A stretch of 64,000 nucleotides of DNA from Nocardioides thalensis (GTDB lineage Bacteria > Actinomycetota > Actinomycetes > Propionibacteriales > Nocardioidaceae), in contig NZ_JACCFP010000001.1 of NCBI RefSeq assembly GCF_013410655.1, forward strand, positions 3,247,501 to 3,311,500. Direction: 5' to 3'. How positions within the stretch are numbered: position 1 is the stretch's first letter; every line of letters begins with the position of its first letter. Made by a program: the position numbers and the translations under genes. This document shows, piece after piece, positions 33,624-43,745 of the stretch. The notes beneath the pieces were generated by a model that was not told where the DNA came from, ran no database searches, and saw only the letters and a program-made list of their open reading frames with translations.

Positions 33624-34250
33624 ATGACCCACACGGAGCCCGTCCTGCGCGAGCAGTGGCGCGCCCTGCGCTCCTGGCTCGCCGACGAGCGTGTCCTCGA
33701 CCTCGCCGACCAGCCGTCCGGGCTCGGCGCGTGGACCGTGCGCGACCTCGTCGTCCACCTCGGCTACGGGCTCCACATGGTCGCCGAGGTGATCCCGGCG
33801 CCGGACCGGGATCCGATCAGCCTCGCGAGCTACGTCGCCGGCTATCACCCGGCGCAGCACCAGATCGCCGACGACACGACGGGCCTCGCGCGATCGCTCC
33901 GCGGCCGCGAGCTCGCGGGCATCGACGAGCTCGCGGCCGAGGCGTGGCGCTCCCTCGACGACGGGTTCCCGGCGGTGGTGCTCGGGCGCCGCGGTCCGCT
34001 GCGCGGCGACGACTTCCTGCTGACCCGGCTGCTCGAGCTCGTCACCCACGGCGACGACCTGCACCGGGTCGTGGGCAGCGAGCGCCCGTCGCCGCTCGTG
34101 TCCGACGCAGTAGGCAGGGTTGCCGACGCCCTCTCCGACGCCTACGAGCAATCCGCAGGCAGGTCGCCGCGCTGGTCCGGTCTCGACCTGGTCCGGGTCG
34201 CCACCGGGCGCGCGTCGACCGACGACCTGACCAAGCCGCTGCTGTCATGA
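33624..34250 (+). CDS. Maleylpyruvate isomerase family mycothiol-dependent enzyme-like protein
   Basis: 208 aa, strong GGCAGGAGG upstream. DinB/MDMPI N-terminal bundle: LREQWRALRSWLADERVLD, GLGAWTVRDLVVHLGYGLHMVAEV (His as metal ligand), and LLTRLLELVTHGDDLHRVVG with a second His cluster. C-terminal region carries LVRVATGRAST as in the MDMPI C-domain. The family uses mycothiol for isomerisation or conjugation; substrate unknown. Confidence 0.85.
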   Translation: MTHTEPVLREQWRALRSWLADERVLDLADQPSGLGAWTVRDLVVHLGYGLHMVAEVIPAPDRDPISLASYVAGYHPAQHQIADDTTGLARSLRGRELAGIDELAAEAWRSLDDGFPAVVLGRRGPLRGDDFLLTRLLELVTHGDDLHRVVGSERPSPLVSDAVGRVADALSDAYEQSAGRSPRWSGLDLVRVATGRASTDDLTKPLLS

Positions 34251-34864
34251 TCACCAACGAGCGCGAGACGTTCCTGCGCGCGGCGGAGATGTTCGCCGAG
34301 CTGTGCGGGCGGATCGGCGACGAGCAGTGGCCGCGGCCGGGCCTGGGCGAGTGGGACGTCCGGGCGCTCGTGGGTCACACGCTCCGCGCGGTGACCACCG
34401 TGGCGACGTACCTCGGCCAGCCGGCGCCGGCTGAGATCGTCTGCGAGAGCGCCGGCGCCTACTTCGTCGCGGCCCGCAGCATCGCCGGCGCGGAAGACCG
34501 CGCCGTCGCGGAGCGCGGCCACCAGGCCGGACGTGATCTCGGCGCCGAGCCGATGACCGCCGTGCGCCAGGCGGTGGAGCGCACCCGAAGCGCTCTGGCC
34601 GCGACCGCGGACGACCGGGTGGTCGCGACCGTGGTCGGCGGCATGCGGCTGGCCGACTACCTCCCTACCCGCACGTTCGAGCTGCTGGCCCACACCCTCG
34701 ACCTCGCAGACGCGATCGGCCTGGAGGTCACACCTCCGCCCGAGGTCGTCGAGTCGGCGGTGCGTACGGCGGCTGCCGCAGCGGCGGGCACGGGTGACGG
34801 CGTCGCCCTCTTCCGCCACCTCCTGGGGAGGCCGGGCGGCGCTCACCGCCCGCTCTTCTCCTGA
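34247..34864 (+). CDS. Second MDMPI/DinB-family protein
   Basis: 205 aa; ATG 34247 overlaps the previous stop (ATGA). ETFLRAAEMFAELCGRIGDEQWPRPGLGEWDVRALVGHTLRAV, then YLPTRTFELLAHTLDLADAIG: the same fold and His pattern as its neighbour with low sequence identity, so an old paralogue pair. Possibly a heterodimer or sequential mycothiol-dependent steps. Confidence 0.82.
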   Translation: MITNERETFLRAAEMFAELCGRIGDEQWPRPGLGEWDVRALVGHTLRAVTTVATYLGQPAPAEIVCESAGAYFVAARSIAGAEDRAVAERGHQAGRDLGAEPMTAVRQAVERTRSALAATADDRVVATVVGGMRLADYLPTRTFELLAHTLDLADAIGLEVTPPPEVVESAVRTAAAAAAGTGDGVALFRHLLGRPGGAHRPLFS

Positions 34865-34892
34865 GCAGGGCCGGCCCGCGGGAGATGACCGC

Positions 34893-35132
34893 TCAGCGGA
34901 CGGTCGGCTGCTCGTCGGTATCGGCCGCCGGGTCGGGGCGCAGCCGCGCGGCGGCGATCCACTCGGTCGCGACGCGACCATCGAGCTCGTAGGTCACGAG
35001 CGCCTGGGTCCGGTCGCTGTGCCACTTGAGCACCAGCCCGGACACGATCGTGTCGCCCACCTGAACAACTACATGACTGTCGTGCAACGGAGTCCCCCGC
35101 CGGTCCACGGGTCTCCCCGAGGGCACAGCCAC
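34893..35132 (-). CDS. Small beta-rich hypothetical protein
   Basis: 79 aa from GTG 35132 (GTG 35126 also possible). Core VVVQVGDTIVSGLVLKWHSD, RTQALVTYELDGRVATEWI: alternating strands of a small SH3- or KOW-like barrel. No signal or catalytic motif. Convergent with the MDMPI pair; about 60 bases downstream of the GAF-ANTAR stop. Coding judged from composition and fold pattern. Confidence 0.6.
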   Translation of the reverse strand: MAVPSGRPVDRRGTPLHDSHVVVQVGDTIVSGLVLKWHSDRTQALVTYELDGRVATEWIAAARLRPDPAADTDEQPTVR

Positions 35133-35194
35133 CGCCTTGAGCTGTTCGAGACAACTATAGGGACGGGGACCCGTCTAGACCACAGAGGGTCACC

Positions 35195-35857
35195 TCACTC
35201 GCCGTCGTAGACCTTCTCCGACCGGGCGAGGAAGTCCTCGGCGAGCGCACGGACCTTGACGTTCTGCTGCTGTGACTGGCGCACCAGGAAGCCGAACGCG
35301 CGGGCGTCGCTCAAGCCGAAGCGCTCCATCAGGATGCCCACCGCCCGACCGATCACGCTGCGCGCCTCGACCGCCGCCTGGAGGTTCTCCACCTCACGCG
35401 CGTAGTCGAGCGCCATCGCGGACTGGTGCGCGAAGAGGTCGCCCAGGACACCGAGGTCCTCGAACGCTCCGACCTCCTCGGAGTAGAGGTTGAGCGCGCC
35501 CGTCGCCTCGCCGGTCTCGAAGAGCCGGATCCCGGCCTGTGCCCGGATTCCCGCGGCGACGGCCACCTCGGCATAGGCCGGGAAGCGCTCGTCGGCGGCG
35601 AGCTTGGGCGAGGTGACGTGGACCGAGCTCGTGGCGGCCTCGTAGCAGGGGCCTTCCTGCAGCTCGTACTGCGCCCTGTCGAGCTCGAGGATCAGCTGCG
35701 CCGTCGGCGCCACGGTCTCGAGGCGCCCGTCCTCGTGCTTGACCGTGATGCTCGCGTAGCTCACCGCGGGCATCACCTCGACGGCTGCGGCGGTGATGCC
35801 GGAAAGGGCGGCGTCGAGGTCCTCGGGGAGAGGCCCGGCGCTCGGGTCTTGGGCCAT
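35195..35857 (-). CDS. GAF and ANTAR domain-containing protein (RNA-binding antiterminator)
   Basis: 220 aa. GAF at 20-150 (YASITVKHEDGRLETVAPT ... AQAGIRLFETGEATGALNLYSEE). ANTAR at 155-215 (LQAAVEARSVIGRAVGILMERFGLSDARAFGFLV), including the conserved Ala/Met and aromatic pattern. ANTAR proteins bind two-hairpin RNA to prevent termination, here gated by an unknown GAF ligand. Monocistronic. Confidence 0.92.
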   Translation of the reverse strand: MAQDPSAGPLPEDLDAALSGITAAAVEVMPAVSYASITVKHEDGRLETVAPTAQLILELDRAQYELQEGPCYEAATSSVHVTSPKLAADERFPAYAEVAVAAGIRAQAGIRLFETGEATGALNLYSEEVGAFEDLGVLGDLFAHQSAMALDYAREVENLQAAVEARSVIGRAVGILMERFGLSDARAFGFLVRQSQQQNVKVRALAEDFLARSEKVYDGE

Positions 35858-35873
35858 GGAGGAAACGTACTAC

Positions 35874-36467
35874 TCAGAGACGGTCCACGACGGCCAACGC
35901 CAAGGTACAGCCGCGCTCCAGGTCCGCGCGGTCGCCGTACAGCTGGAAGTGGGTGTTGCCCGCGTTGAGCAGGGCGTCAATGGAGAACGCGTCGTCGACC
36001 GGGCTGGCCGAGCCGGCCGTGCGCAGCTCGGCCTCGAGCAGGTCGAGCCACTCCCGCTGCAGCCGCCGTACGGCGTCCGCGACCTCGCCGTCGCGGTGGC
36101 CGTACTCGACGGTGGTCGTCGCGAGGAAGCAGCCGCCCGGGAAGATCTCGGAGAGCAGGTAGGCCCGCCAGGACTCGAGCAGCGCGCGCAGCCGGGCGCG
36201 GCCGGGCTCGCTCCCCCACGCGGGACCGATCACGTGCTCCTGGTAGATCCGGCGGGCCTCGGCAACCGCCGCCACCTGGATCGCCTCGCGGCTGCCGAAG
36301 ACGGTGAGGATGCCGCTCTTGCTCACGCCGGTGCGATCGGCGAGCGTGCCGACCGTGATCGAGTCGAGGCCGCTGATGGTCGCGATCATCGCGGCCTCGC
36401 GGGCCACCTTGCGCCGGGTGGCGTCGCCGCGGGCGCGGCGGCCGTCGGTGGTCGCGGTCTCGCTCAT
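35874..36467 (-). CDS. TetR/AcrR family regulator
   Basis: 197 aa from ATG 36467. HTH: MIATISGLDSITVGTLADRTGVSKSGILTVFGSREAIQ. The C-terminal TetR_C_6-like domain: RLRALLESWRAYLLSEIFPGGCFLATTTVEYGHRDGEV. Divergent from the thioesterase at 36561 with a perfect operator palindrome between. Confidence 0.9.
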   Translation of the reverse strand: MSETATTDGRRARGDATRRKVAREAAMIATISGLDSITVGTLADRTGVSKSGILTVFGSREAIQVAAVAEARRIYQEHVIGPAWGSEPGRARLRALLESWRAYLLSEIFPGGCFLATTTVEYGHRDGEVADAVRRLQREWLDLLEAELRTAGSASPVDDAFSIDALLNAGNTHFQLYGDRADLERGCTLALAVVDRL

Positions 36468-36478
36468 GGCGCCCACTC

Positions 36479-36496
36479 TACGTCCGACTGGACGTA
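36479..36496. promoter_or_regulatory. TetR operator palindrome
   Basis: TACGTCC-GACT-GGACGTA, perfectly symmetric 7-base arms, 11 bases upstream of the TetR start. Typical spacing and size for a TetR-family operator covering both divergent promoters. Confidence 0.7.
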
Positions 36497-36560
36497 AATG
36501 TCGGATCGACGTACAGTCGAATGCAATACGACCGTTCGCACGCATACTCCGGGAGCCGCC

Positions 36561-37001
36561 ATGACCATCGACACCTCCGCCGGCGTCGTCATCCGCAAGC
36601 GCATCTACCTCGACGACCTCGACGGCTTCGGGATGCTCCACCACGCCCGCTACGCCCTGCTCTTCGACAACGCCGTCATCGACTACTGGACCGACGCCGG
36701 CTGGACCATGGATCCCGCCAAGGAGGTGCTGGTGATCAAGGAGCTCACGCTCGAGTACCACGCGCCCGTGCTCGGGATGACCGAGGTCGACGTCCACTTC
36801 TGGGTCGACCGGGCGGGCCGCAGCAGCGTCACCTACCGCTTCGAGGTGCTCTCCGCCGATCACACCGTGCTGCACTCCAGCGGCTCGCGGGTCGTCGTGT
36901 TCCTCGACGGCCAGACCCTGCGCCCCACCCCGATCCCCGCCGACATCTGGGACAAGGCGGGTCCGCTGCTCGCCCCTGGCATCGAGAAGCCTGCGGCCTG
37001 A
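36561..37001 (+). CDS. Acyl-CoA thioesterase (4HBT hotdog fold)
   Basis: 146 aa. IRKRIYLDDLDGFGMLHHARYALLFDNAVIDYW is the 4HBT pattern, with Asp before GFGMLHHARY as the usual catalytic Asp. Then VLVIKELTLEYHAPVLGMTEVDV. Hydrolyses an acyl-CoA; chain type unknown. Probable target of the divergent TetR repressor. Confidence 0.9.
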   Translation: MTIDTSAGVVIRKRIYLDDLDGFGMLHHARYALLFDNAVIDYWTDAGWTMDPAKEVLVIKELTLEYHAPVLGMTEVDVHFWVDRAGRSSVTYRFEVLSADHTVLHSSGSRVVVFLDGQTLRPTPIPADIWDKAGPLLAPGIEKPAA

Positions 37002-37004
37002 GCC

Positions 37005-38006
37005 CTACCCGGCGTCGCGCATCTTGGCCAGCCGGGTCCGCAGCGCACCCGCCCGGTGCGCGTTGCTGCGCAGGCCGACGTACTCGTCGCCGTAGGTCCA
37101 CAGCAAGGCGTCGTCGAGCCGCCGTACGGCGCCGGGCGGGTAGCGGTAGTCCATCCGCTCGGCCAGCGTCGCGGCGTCGACCGAGCGCAGCACCTCGCCG
37201 AGCTCGGCGAGCGAGGTGATGCCGACCTCGAGCACCAGGCCGGCGATCCACTGGTAGTGGTCGGTGCGCGACCAGCCGGCGTCGGCGTACTGCCCGGCGA
37301 GGAAGGCTGCGAGCTCCCGCGGGCTGATCCGCGGGTCGTCGTCGGGTTCCTCGGTCGTCTCCGCCACTCCCCCGCGCAGCTTGTCGCGGATCGTCGAGAA
37401 CTCACGGTCCGCGAGCTCGAGCAGCCCCGCGGCGAGCGTGAACCGGCGGTCGAAGTCGGGCACGTGCTCGTCGGGGATCTCGCCCTTGTAGCGGATGTCG
37501 TGCTCGAACTCCGCCCACGCGTGCTGGAGCACGGTGCGGATCTGCACCTGGGCGCGGCGTCCCGCCAGCAGGTCGTACGCCGGCTGCGACTCGCGTGCCG
37601 CGTCGAGGCTGATCAGCAGGTGCCGGCTGGCGTAGCCGAAGCGGCCCTCGCGGGCGGTCTCCCTGCCCATGTCACGGTCGTCGTGCACGACCACCTGGTC
37701 ACCGAGCAGGTCGACGACCGCCTGCACGTCGCTGTGGACGTAGGTGATGACGCGGAGCCCGATCTGGTCGGTGATCTCGGTGAGCGGGTCGGCGTACATC
37801 GGCCGGCCGTCGGCGGTGCGCGCCGCCTTGGCCGCGAACGACGCGACCGACTTCGCCCGGCTCGCGACGGTCAGGTAGTTGATGCCCGCGTCGTCGAGCA
37901 GCGAGGTGATCAGCTGGAGGTACTGCTCGGTCGCCGCCTGGAGCTCGGGCTGGCGCCGCGCATACTCCCGGACCGCGGCCGCCACGGCGCGTTCGTCAGA
38001 GGACAC
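37005..38006 (-). CDS. RelA/SpoT-domain protein (small alarmone synthetase-like)
   Basis: 333 aa. RelA/SpoT nucleotidyltransferase at 40-200: YLTVASRAKSVASFAAKAAR, DPLTEITDQIGLRVITYV (RxKxxxS and DxxGxR-type motifs) and VQIRTVLQHAWAEFEHDIRYK. No HD hydrolase or TGS/ACT domains, so a single-domain synthetase with an extra helical C-terminal half (220-333). Would make (p)ppGpp-like alarmones. Tail-to-tail with the thioesterase. Confidence 0.88.
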   Translation of the reverse strand: MSSDERAVAAAVREYARRQPELQAATEQYLQLITSLLDDAGINYLTVASRAKSVASFAAKAARTADGRPMYADPLTEITDQIGLRVITYVHSDVQAVVDLLGDQVVVHDDRDMGRETAREGRFGYASRHLLISLDAARESQPAYDLLAGRRAQVQIRTVLQHAWAEFEHDIRYKGEIPDEHVPDFDRRFTLAAGLLELADREFSTIRDKLRGGVAETTEEPDDDPRISPRELAAFLAGQYADAGWSRTDHYQWIAGLVLEVGITSLAELGEVLRSVDAATLAERMDYRYPPGAVRRLDDALLWTYGDEYVGLRSNAHRAGALRTRLAKMRDAG

Positions 38007-38042
38007 ACCCCGAAGCCTGCCCTATCGGCGGCCCCGGCGGTG

Positions 38043-39116
38043 TCAGCCGACGCGGCGGTCTCCCCGGACCTTGAGCTGGTCGACGTCCTGGTCCTCGCCC
38101 CGGGAGACCCGCAGCCGGCGGCCACGCAGGATGTCCTCCTGCTCCTTCGCCGCTGCCTTGTCGCTGGCGCGGGTGTCGCGGGGCGGCAGCTGGATCTCCT
38201 CCTCGGCCGGGATCCCGGCCTGGAGCTCGCGGGCCCGCTCGAGCTCGGCGTCGAGCTCGGCCCCGAACAGCAGCGCGAGGTTGGTGATCCAGAGCCAGAG
38301 CAGGAACACGATCACGCCGGCGAGCGAGCCGTAGGTCGCGTTGTAGTTGGAGAAGTTGGCCACGTAGAGACCGAACAACGCCGAGGCGACCAGCCACACG
38401 AGGATCGCCAGGCAGGCGCCGACGCTGATCCAGCGGAACTTCGGCTGCTTGACGTTGGGGGTCGAGTAGTAGAGCAGCGCCACGATGAGGACGACCACCA
38501 CCAGCATGACGGGCCACTTCGCGATCTCCCACACGGTGACCGCCGTCGACTCCAATCCGATCGCCTCACCGATCGCCGTGGCGGCCGGACCGGTGACGAC
38601 CAGGCCGAGCGCGACCAGCGCGGTGAGCACGACGGTCACGAAGGTGATCAGCATCATCGCGGGCCGCAGCTTCCAGATCGGGCGGCCCTCGTCGATCTCG
38701 TAGATCCGGTTCATGCCCCGCGCGAACGCGCCGACGTAGCCCGAGGCGGACCACAAAGCGACCGCGAGCCCGATGACCAGAGCGATCCCGGAGTTCTGCG
38801 CCTGGCTGAGCTCGGTGAGGATCGGCTCGATCGTGTCGGCCACGCCCGACGCGCCCACGTCGTCGAGGATCCCCATCATGGTGTCGACCGTCCGCTGACC
38901 CTCGCCGAACAGCCCCACGAGCGAGAGGATCGCGATGGAGGCGGGGAAGAGCGCCAGCACGGCGTAGTAGGTCAGCGCCGCCGCCAGGTCGGTGCACTGG
39001 TCGTCGCTGAACTCACGCGCGGTCTTGCGCGCGACGTACCACCAGGAAGCCTTCTTCAGCTCCGTCGGCGAGTCGGGCTCGAGCTGCTGCTGGGCCTGGT
39101 GCTGTTCGTCGCTCAC
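38043..39116 (-). CDS. YihY/virulence factor BrkB family membrane protein
   Basis: 357 aa. [33 protein letters not shown] is the family opening; six TM helices follow, including [21 protein letters not shown] and [27 protein letters not shown] and [28 protein letters not shown]. Charged cytoplasmic tail. Inner-membrane protein of uncertain transport role. Confidence 0.92.
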   Translation of the reverse strand: MSDEQHQAQQQLEPDSPTELKKASWWYVARKTAREFSDDQCTDLAAALTYYAVLALFPASIAILSLVGLFGEGQRTVDTMMGILDDVGASGVADTIEPILTELSQAQNSGIALVIGLAVALWSASGYVGAFARGMNRIYEIDEGRPIWKLRPAMMLITFVTVVLTALVALGLVVTGPAATAIGEAIGLESTAVTVWEIAKWPVMLVVVVLIVALLYYSTPNVKQPKFRWISVGACLAILVWLVASALFGLYVANFSNYNATYGSLAGVIVFLLWLWITNLALLFGAELDAELERARELQAGIPAEEEIQLPPRDTRASDKAAAKEQEDILRGRRLRVSRGEDQDVDQLKVRGDRRVG

Positions 39117-39153
39117 GCCCGGGCGGTGCCCGAAGCGTGGGATCTGAGACGGG

Positions 39154-40443
<1,290 letters not shown>

Positions 40444-40551
40444 GGTGCGATCTCCTTACGTCGGGCGAACCCCCCGACGGTACCCCGTGCTCCGCCCCTT
40501 CGGGGGCTGGACACGAGGAGTGCGTCGGGGAGTCGCCGGTGTCGACATTGG

Positions 40552-41160
40552 TCAGGCCAGGGCGGGCGTCTGCTTGAGCGAGGCCAGGATGGAGTCGATC
40601 AGGCCGTACTCGACTGCCTGGTCGGCGGTGAGGATCTTGTCGCGCTCGATGTCGCGGCTCACCTCGTCCATCGACTTGCCGGAGTGCTCGGCGATCATCT
40701 TCTCGAGCATCTCGCGCATCCGGAGGATCTCGTTGGCCTGGATCTCGATGTCGGAGGTCTGGCCGAACGTGCCCTCGGTGTAGGGCTGGTGGATCAGGAT
40801 CCGGCTGTTGGGCAGCGCCAGCCGCTTGCCGTGGGTGCCGGCGGCCAGCAGCACGGCGGCCGCGGAGGCGGCCTGGCCGATGCAGACCGTCTGCACGTCG
40901 GGCTTGATGAACTGGATCGTGTCGTAGATCGCCGTCAGCGCCGTGAACGAGCCGCCCGGGCTGTTGATGTAGATGCTGATGTCCTGGTCGGGGTTCATCG
41001 ACTGGAGGCACAGCAGCTGGGCGATGACCGCGTTGGCGACGTCGTCGGAGATGGGCGTGCCGAGGTAGATGATGCGGTCCTCGAACAGCTTGGCGTAGGG
41101 GTCGATCCGGCGGAAGCCGTAGGACGTGCGCTCTTCCCACTGCGGGATGTAGTAGTTCAT
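40552..41160 (-). CDS. clpP2: ClpP protease subunit 2
   Basis: 202 aa. IYINSPGGSFTALTAIYDTI, nucleophile Ser in IGQAASAAAVLLAAG, catalytic His in ILIHQPYTEGTFGQ, and Asp in IERDKILTADQAVEYG. Matches ClpP2 of mycobacteria in the N-terminal IPQWEERTSYGFRRIDPYAKLFEDRII. Forms mixed rings with ClpP1. 14 bases after clpP1. Confidence 0.96.
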   Translation of the reverse strand: MNYYIPQWEERTSYGFRRIDPYAKLFEDRIIYLGTPISDDVANAVIAQLLCLQSMNPDQDISIYINSPGGSFTALTAIYDTIQFIKPDVQTVCIGQAASAAAVLLAAGTHGKRLALPNSRILIHQPYTEGTFGQTSDIEIQANEILRMREMLEKMIAEHSGKSMDEVSRDIERDKILTADQAVEYGLIDSILASLKQTPALA

Positions 41161-41174
41161 GCCTGTTTCTCCCG

Positions 41175-41783
41175 TCAGTCCTTCTTGTGGGCCGGGCGGC
41201 CCTCGCTGGAGGCTTCCTTGGCGCTCTTGATGACCTTGTCGACCAGGCCGTAGTCGAGCGCCTCCGCCGCGGTGAACCACCGGTCGCGGTCGGCGTCGGC
41301 GGTGACCTGCTCGACCGACTGGCCGGTGTGCTCGGAGATGAGGTCGAGCAGCACCTTCTTGATGTGCAGCGACTGCTGGGCCTGGATCTTGATGTCGGAG
41401 GCCGAGCCGCCCATGCCGGACGACGGCTGGTGCATCATGATCCGCGCGTGGGGCAACGCGTAGCGCTTGCCCTTCGCGCCGGCACACAGCAGGAACTGGC
41501 CCATCGACGCGGCCAGGCCCATGCCGACCGTTGCGACGTCGTTGGGGATGTAGTTCATGGTGTCGTAGATCGCCATGCCGGCGTCGACGGAGCCACCGGG
41601 GCTGTTGATGTGGAGGAAGATGTCGGCTTCGGGGTCCTCGGCCGACAGCAGGAGCAGCTGGGCGCAGATCGCGTTGGCGTTCTGGTCGCGCACCTCGGAG
41701 CCGAGGAAGACGATCCGCTCGCGGAGCAGGCGGCTGTAGATGTTGTCGTCGAGGAAGCTGATGCCCCCCGGCGTGCCGTTCAT
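41175..41783 (-). CDS. clpP1: ClpP protease subunit 1
   Basis: 202 aa from ATG 41783; an in-frame GTG at 41801 is possible. [35 protein letters not shown], nucleophile Ser in [12 protein letters not shown], catalytic His in [11 protein letters not shown], and [15 protein letters not shown]. First gene of the clpP1-clpP2 operon, with a candidate ClgR site about 70 bases upstream. Confidence 0.96.
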   Translation of the reverse strand: MNGTPGGISFLDDNIYSRLLRERIVFLGSEVRDQNANAICAQLLLLSAEDPEADIFLHINSPGGSVDAGMAIYDTMNYIPNDVATVGMGLAASMGQFLLCAGAKGKRYALPHARIMMHQPSSGMGGSASDIKIQAQQSLHIKKVLLDLISEHTGQSVEQVTADADRDRWFTAAEALDYGLVDKVIKSAKEASSEGRPAHKKD

Positions 41784-41855
41784 CTCTGGATTCAAGGTCA
41801 CACGAGGGACCCTAGCCGCCAGCCCCGTCGGATCCACGCGCAAACGGGCCTTGTT

Positions 41856-41866
41856 CGCCGACAGCG
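41856..41866. promoter_or_regulatory. Candidate ClgR box upstream of clpP1
   Basis: CGCCGACAGCG fits the core CGCYNANRGCG of the actinobacterial ClgR activator site, with TGTT in front. Position about 73 bases before the clpP1 start agrees with activation of clp genes by ClgR. Outer consensus positions after the core match only partly. Confidence 0.5.
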
Positions 41867-41905
41867 GATTCGACGCCGTACGGCGCACGCGGCGCGCCGC
41901 GGTGG

Positions 41906-42376
41906 TCAGCGCTCGGCGGCGGCCTTCAGGCGGGCGACGGTCGTCGCCATGCCCTCCTCGAGCTCGTCGGCGTGGCCCTCCTTGCCGCCCAGGAAGGCCG
42001 CGGCGAAGACCTTGCTGAGGGCCGTGTTGCCCTTCGGGACCGGCCGGCGGTGCACCACCCGGGTGCCGCCCTCGACGGGCTCGAGCTCCCAGACCCACTG
42101 CGAGCCGCTGGACCTGGTGTCCCACACCAGCCGCCTGCCCGTCTGGACGTCGGCGACGACGTTGCGGGTCGGCCAGACGATGGCCTTGCGCCGGTTGATG
42201 CCGAGGTACTGCTGGCCCTGGCGCAGCCCGCCCCGCAGCATCGGGAGCATCTTGACCGTCTCGGGACTCCAGTCGGCCATGTTGGAGAAGTCGGTGAGGA
42301 GGGCCCACACCTTCTCGGGCGGGGCGGCCACGACCGCCTCGGCCCGCAGCTCGCGCTCGGCGCCGGTGTTCGTCAT
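41906..42376 (-). CDS. SRPBCC family protein
   Basis: 156 aa. [33 protein letters not shown], then [32 protein letters not shown]: a complete polyketide-cyclase/START-like cavity protein, ligand unknown. Inserted between clpP1 and the lipase; not part of the Clp machinery. Confidence 0.85.
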   Translation of the reverse strand: MTNTGAERELRAEAVVAAPPEKVWALLTDFSNMADWSPETVKMLPMLRGGLRQGQQYLGINRRKAIVWPTRNVVADVQTGRRLVWDTRSSGSQWVWELEPVEGGTRVVHRRPVPKGNTALSKVFAAAFLGGKEGHADELEEGMATTVARLKAAAER

Positions 42377-42392
42377 GGGCCTGATGATGGCA

Positions 42393-42430
42393 GGTTTCGA
42401 GGCTCGCTTCGCTCGCACCTCAACCAGCGG
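42393..42430. repeat. Family-A REP-like element overlapping the hydrolase stop codon
   Basis: GGTTTCGAGGCTCG, then CTTCGCTCG, then CACCTCAACCAGCGG. The TGA of the alpha/beta hydrolase (42420-42422) is formed by the repeat's CCTCAACC segment. Confidence 0.8.
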
Positions 42431-43619
42431 CCGCCAGCCACTCGCGGAGCGCGTCCAGCACCCGCGGGTGGTTGAGCAGGCCGAAGTGGTCGGTGCGGCC
42501 GACCCGGAGCACGGTCGCGTCGGGGAACAGCTCACGGCCCTGCCGGTCGCGGCCGGACGCGGAGAGCGGGGCGACCAGGCCGTCGCCGAAGATCCCGCCG
42601 ATCGGGTTGTGGCCGGTGCGGGTGACGGTCGCCGAGACCAGGCGGTACCGCGCGTGGCCGAGCGGCGGGACGTCCTCGTTCAGGCCCTCGACCAGGTCGG
42701 TGATGCCCTCGGACTGGCGATCGATGATCCTGCCGAAGGCCGCGGTCTCCTTCAGCCGGGCGAGACCGCGGCTGGTGTGGCCGGCGCCGACCGCGAACCA
42801 GGAGCCGCGGTGAGGCGCGCCGAGGCTGACCACGTCGGAGACCTTCGTGGTCCACTCCGCCGGGGCGTTGCCCTCGGCCATGACCGCCGCCGACGCGCGC
42901 ATGATCAGCGCACCCATCGAGTGGCCCACGAGGGCGATCCGGTCGACGTCGGTCGGCCAGCTGTCGACGAGCCGCTGCACGAGCGCGGCGAGCGCGACGC
43001 CGTTGCGGCGGATCGGGAGGCCGGTGTTGGCGCGGAGGAACACCGGGGTCCAGCCGTCGTCGGCGAGCGCCTCGCCGTACGTCGTGCCGGTGTGCTCGCG
43101 GTGCAGCTGCCAGGCCTGCTCGTCCTCGCAGAGGCCGTGCAGGAAGACGACGACCCGGGAGGTGGCCTCCGGGAACGCCTCCGCGACCGCGGCCGGGTCG
43201 TAGACGTCGACGTCGCGGCCCTCGTGGCGCACCGCCATCGGGATCGCCAGCTGCGGCCGGTCGCGGAGCAGCTCGTCGCCGATCAGGCCGTTGACGGCCG
43301 CGGTCAGGAGCCGGCCGCGCGGGTCGTCCTCGAGGGCCGGGCCGACGCCGGTGGCCGCCAGCCGGTCGAGGCCCTTGCTGCTCCCCCGCAGCGCGAGCCC
43401 GAGGCCGGTGAAGACGGTGGTGGCGATGGCGCGGTGCACGGCCTGCGGCGGCTTGACCGCGGGGCCGAGGCCGAGCCCGAGCGTGCCGTAGGAGCGCTTC
43501 GCCACGGCGTCGTGGGTGTCGCGGACGGTCGCGAGCACGAGGTCGTCGGCCACCGAGGTCAGCAGCGCGAGCGCGTCGAGCACCGACGGTCCGGGCGTGG
43601 AGGTGGCAGGAACCGGCAT
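42420..43619 (-). CDS. Alpha/beta hydrolase (lipase/PGAP1-like)
   Basis: 399 aa from ATG 43619. Oxyanion region VVVFLHGLCEDEQAW, nucleophile elbow VGHSMGALIMRA, then VVSLGAPHRGSW; catalytic His probably in VGRTDHFGLLNH. The N-terminal 100 residues are helical and amphipathic (LALLTSVADDLVLATVRDTHDAV), possibly membrane-associating. Likely a lipid esterase. Upstream region carries nested inverted repeats. Confidence 0.88.
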   Translation of the reverse strand: MPVPATSTPGPSVLDALALLTSVADDLVLATVRDTHDAVAKRSYGTLGLGLGPAVKPPQAVHRAIATTVFTGLGLALRGSSKGLDRLAATGVGPALEDDPRGRLLTAAVNGLIGDELLRDRPQLAIPMAVRHEGRDVDVYDPAAVAEAFPEATSRVVVFLHGLCEDEQAWQLHREHTGTTYGEALADDGWTPVFLRANTGLPIRRNGVALAALVQRLVDSWPTDVDRIALVGHSMGALIMRASAAVMAEGNAPAEWTTKVSDVVSLGAPHRGSWFAVGAGHTSRGLARLKETAAFGRIIDRQSEGITDLVEGLNEDVPPLGHARYRLVSATVTRTGHNPIGGIFGDGLVAPLSASGRDRQGRELFPDATVLRVGRTDHFGLLNHPRVLDALREWLAAAG

Positions 43620-43668
43620 GGCCGGGATCCTAGCGCTCAGTGAACAACTGTGCACTATGATCCCGGCC
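43620..43668. promoter_or_regulatory. Nested inverted repeats upstream of the hydrolase
   Basis: Outer perfect 10-base arms GGCCGGGATC (43620-43629) and GATCCCGGCC (43659-43668). Inner near-palindrome AGTGAACA-AC-TGTGCACT (43639-43656, one mismatch). The inner element looks like a TetR/FadR-type operator; the outer arms could form a hairpin at the mRNA 5' end. Confidence 0.45.
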
Positions 43669-43671
43669 ACG

Positions 43672-43718
43672 GGTCTCGATACGCCTCGGCCCCAGGGGGC
43701 CTCGGCTACTCGACCACC
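43672..43718. repeat. Third REP-like variant
   Basis: GGTCTCGATACGCCTCGGC, CCCAGGGGGCCTCGG, CTACTCGACCACC. Shares the GGTCTCG start and TCGACCACC end with family B but has a different internal stem. A partial GCTCGACCAGCCTCGGGCTA follows and touches the trigger factor stop (43746). Confidence 0.75.
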
Positions 43719-43745
43719 CTAAGCGGGTGCTCGACCAGCCTCGGG

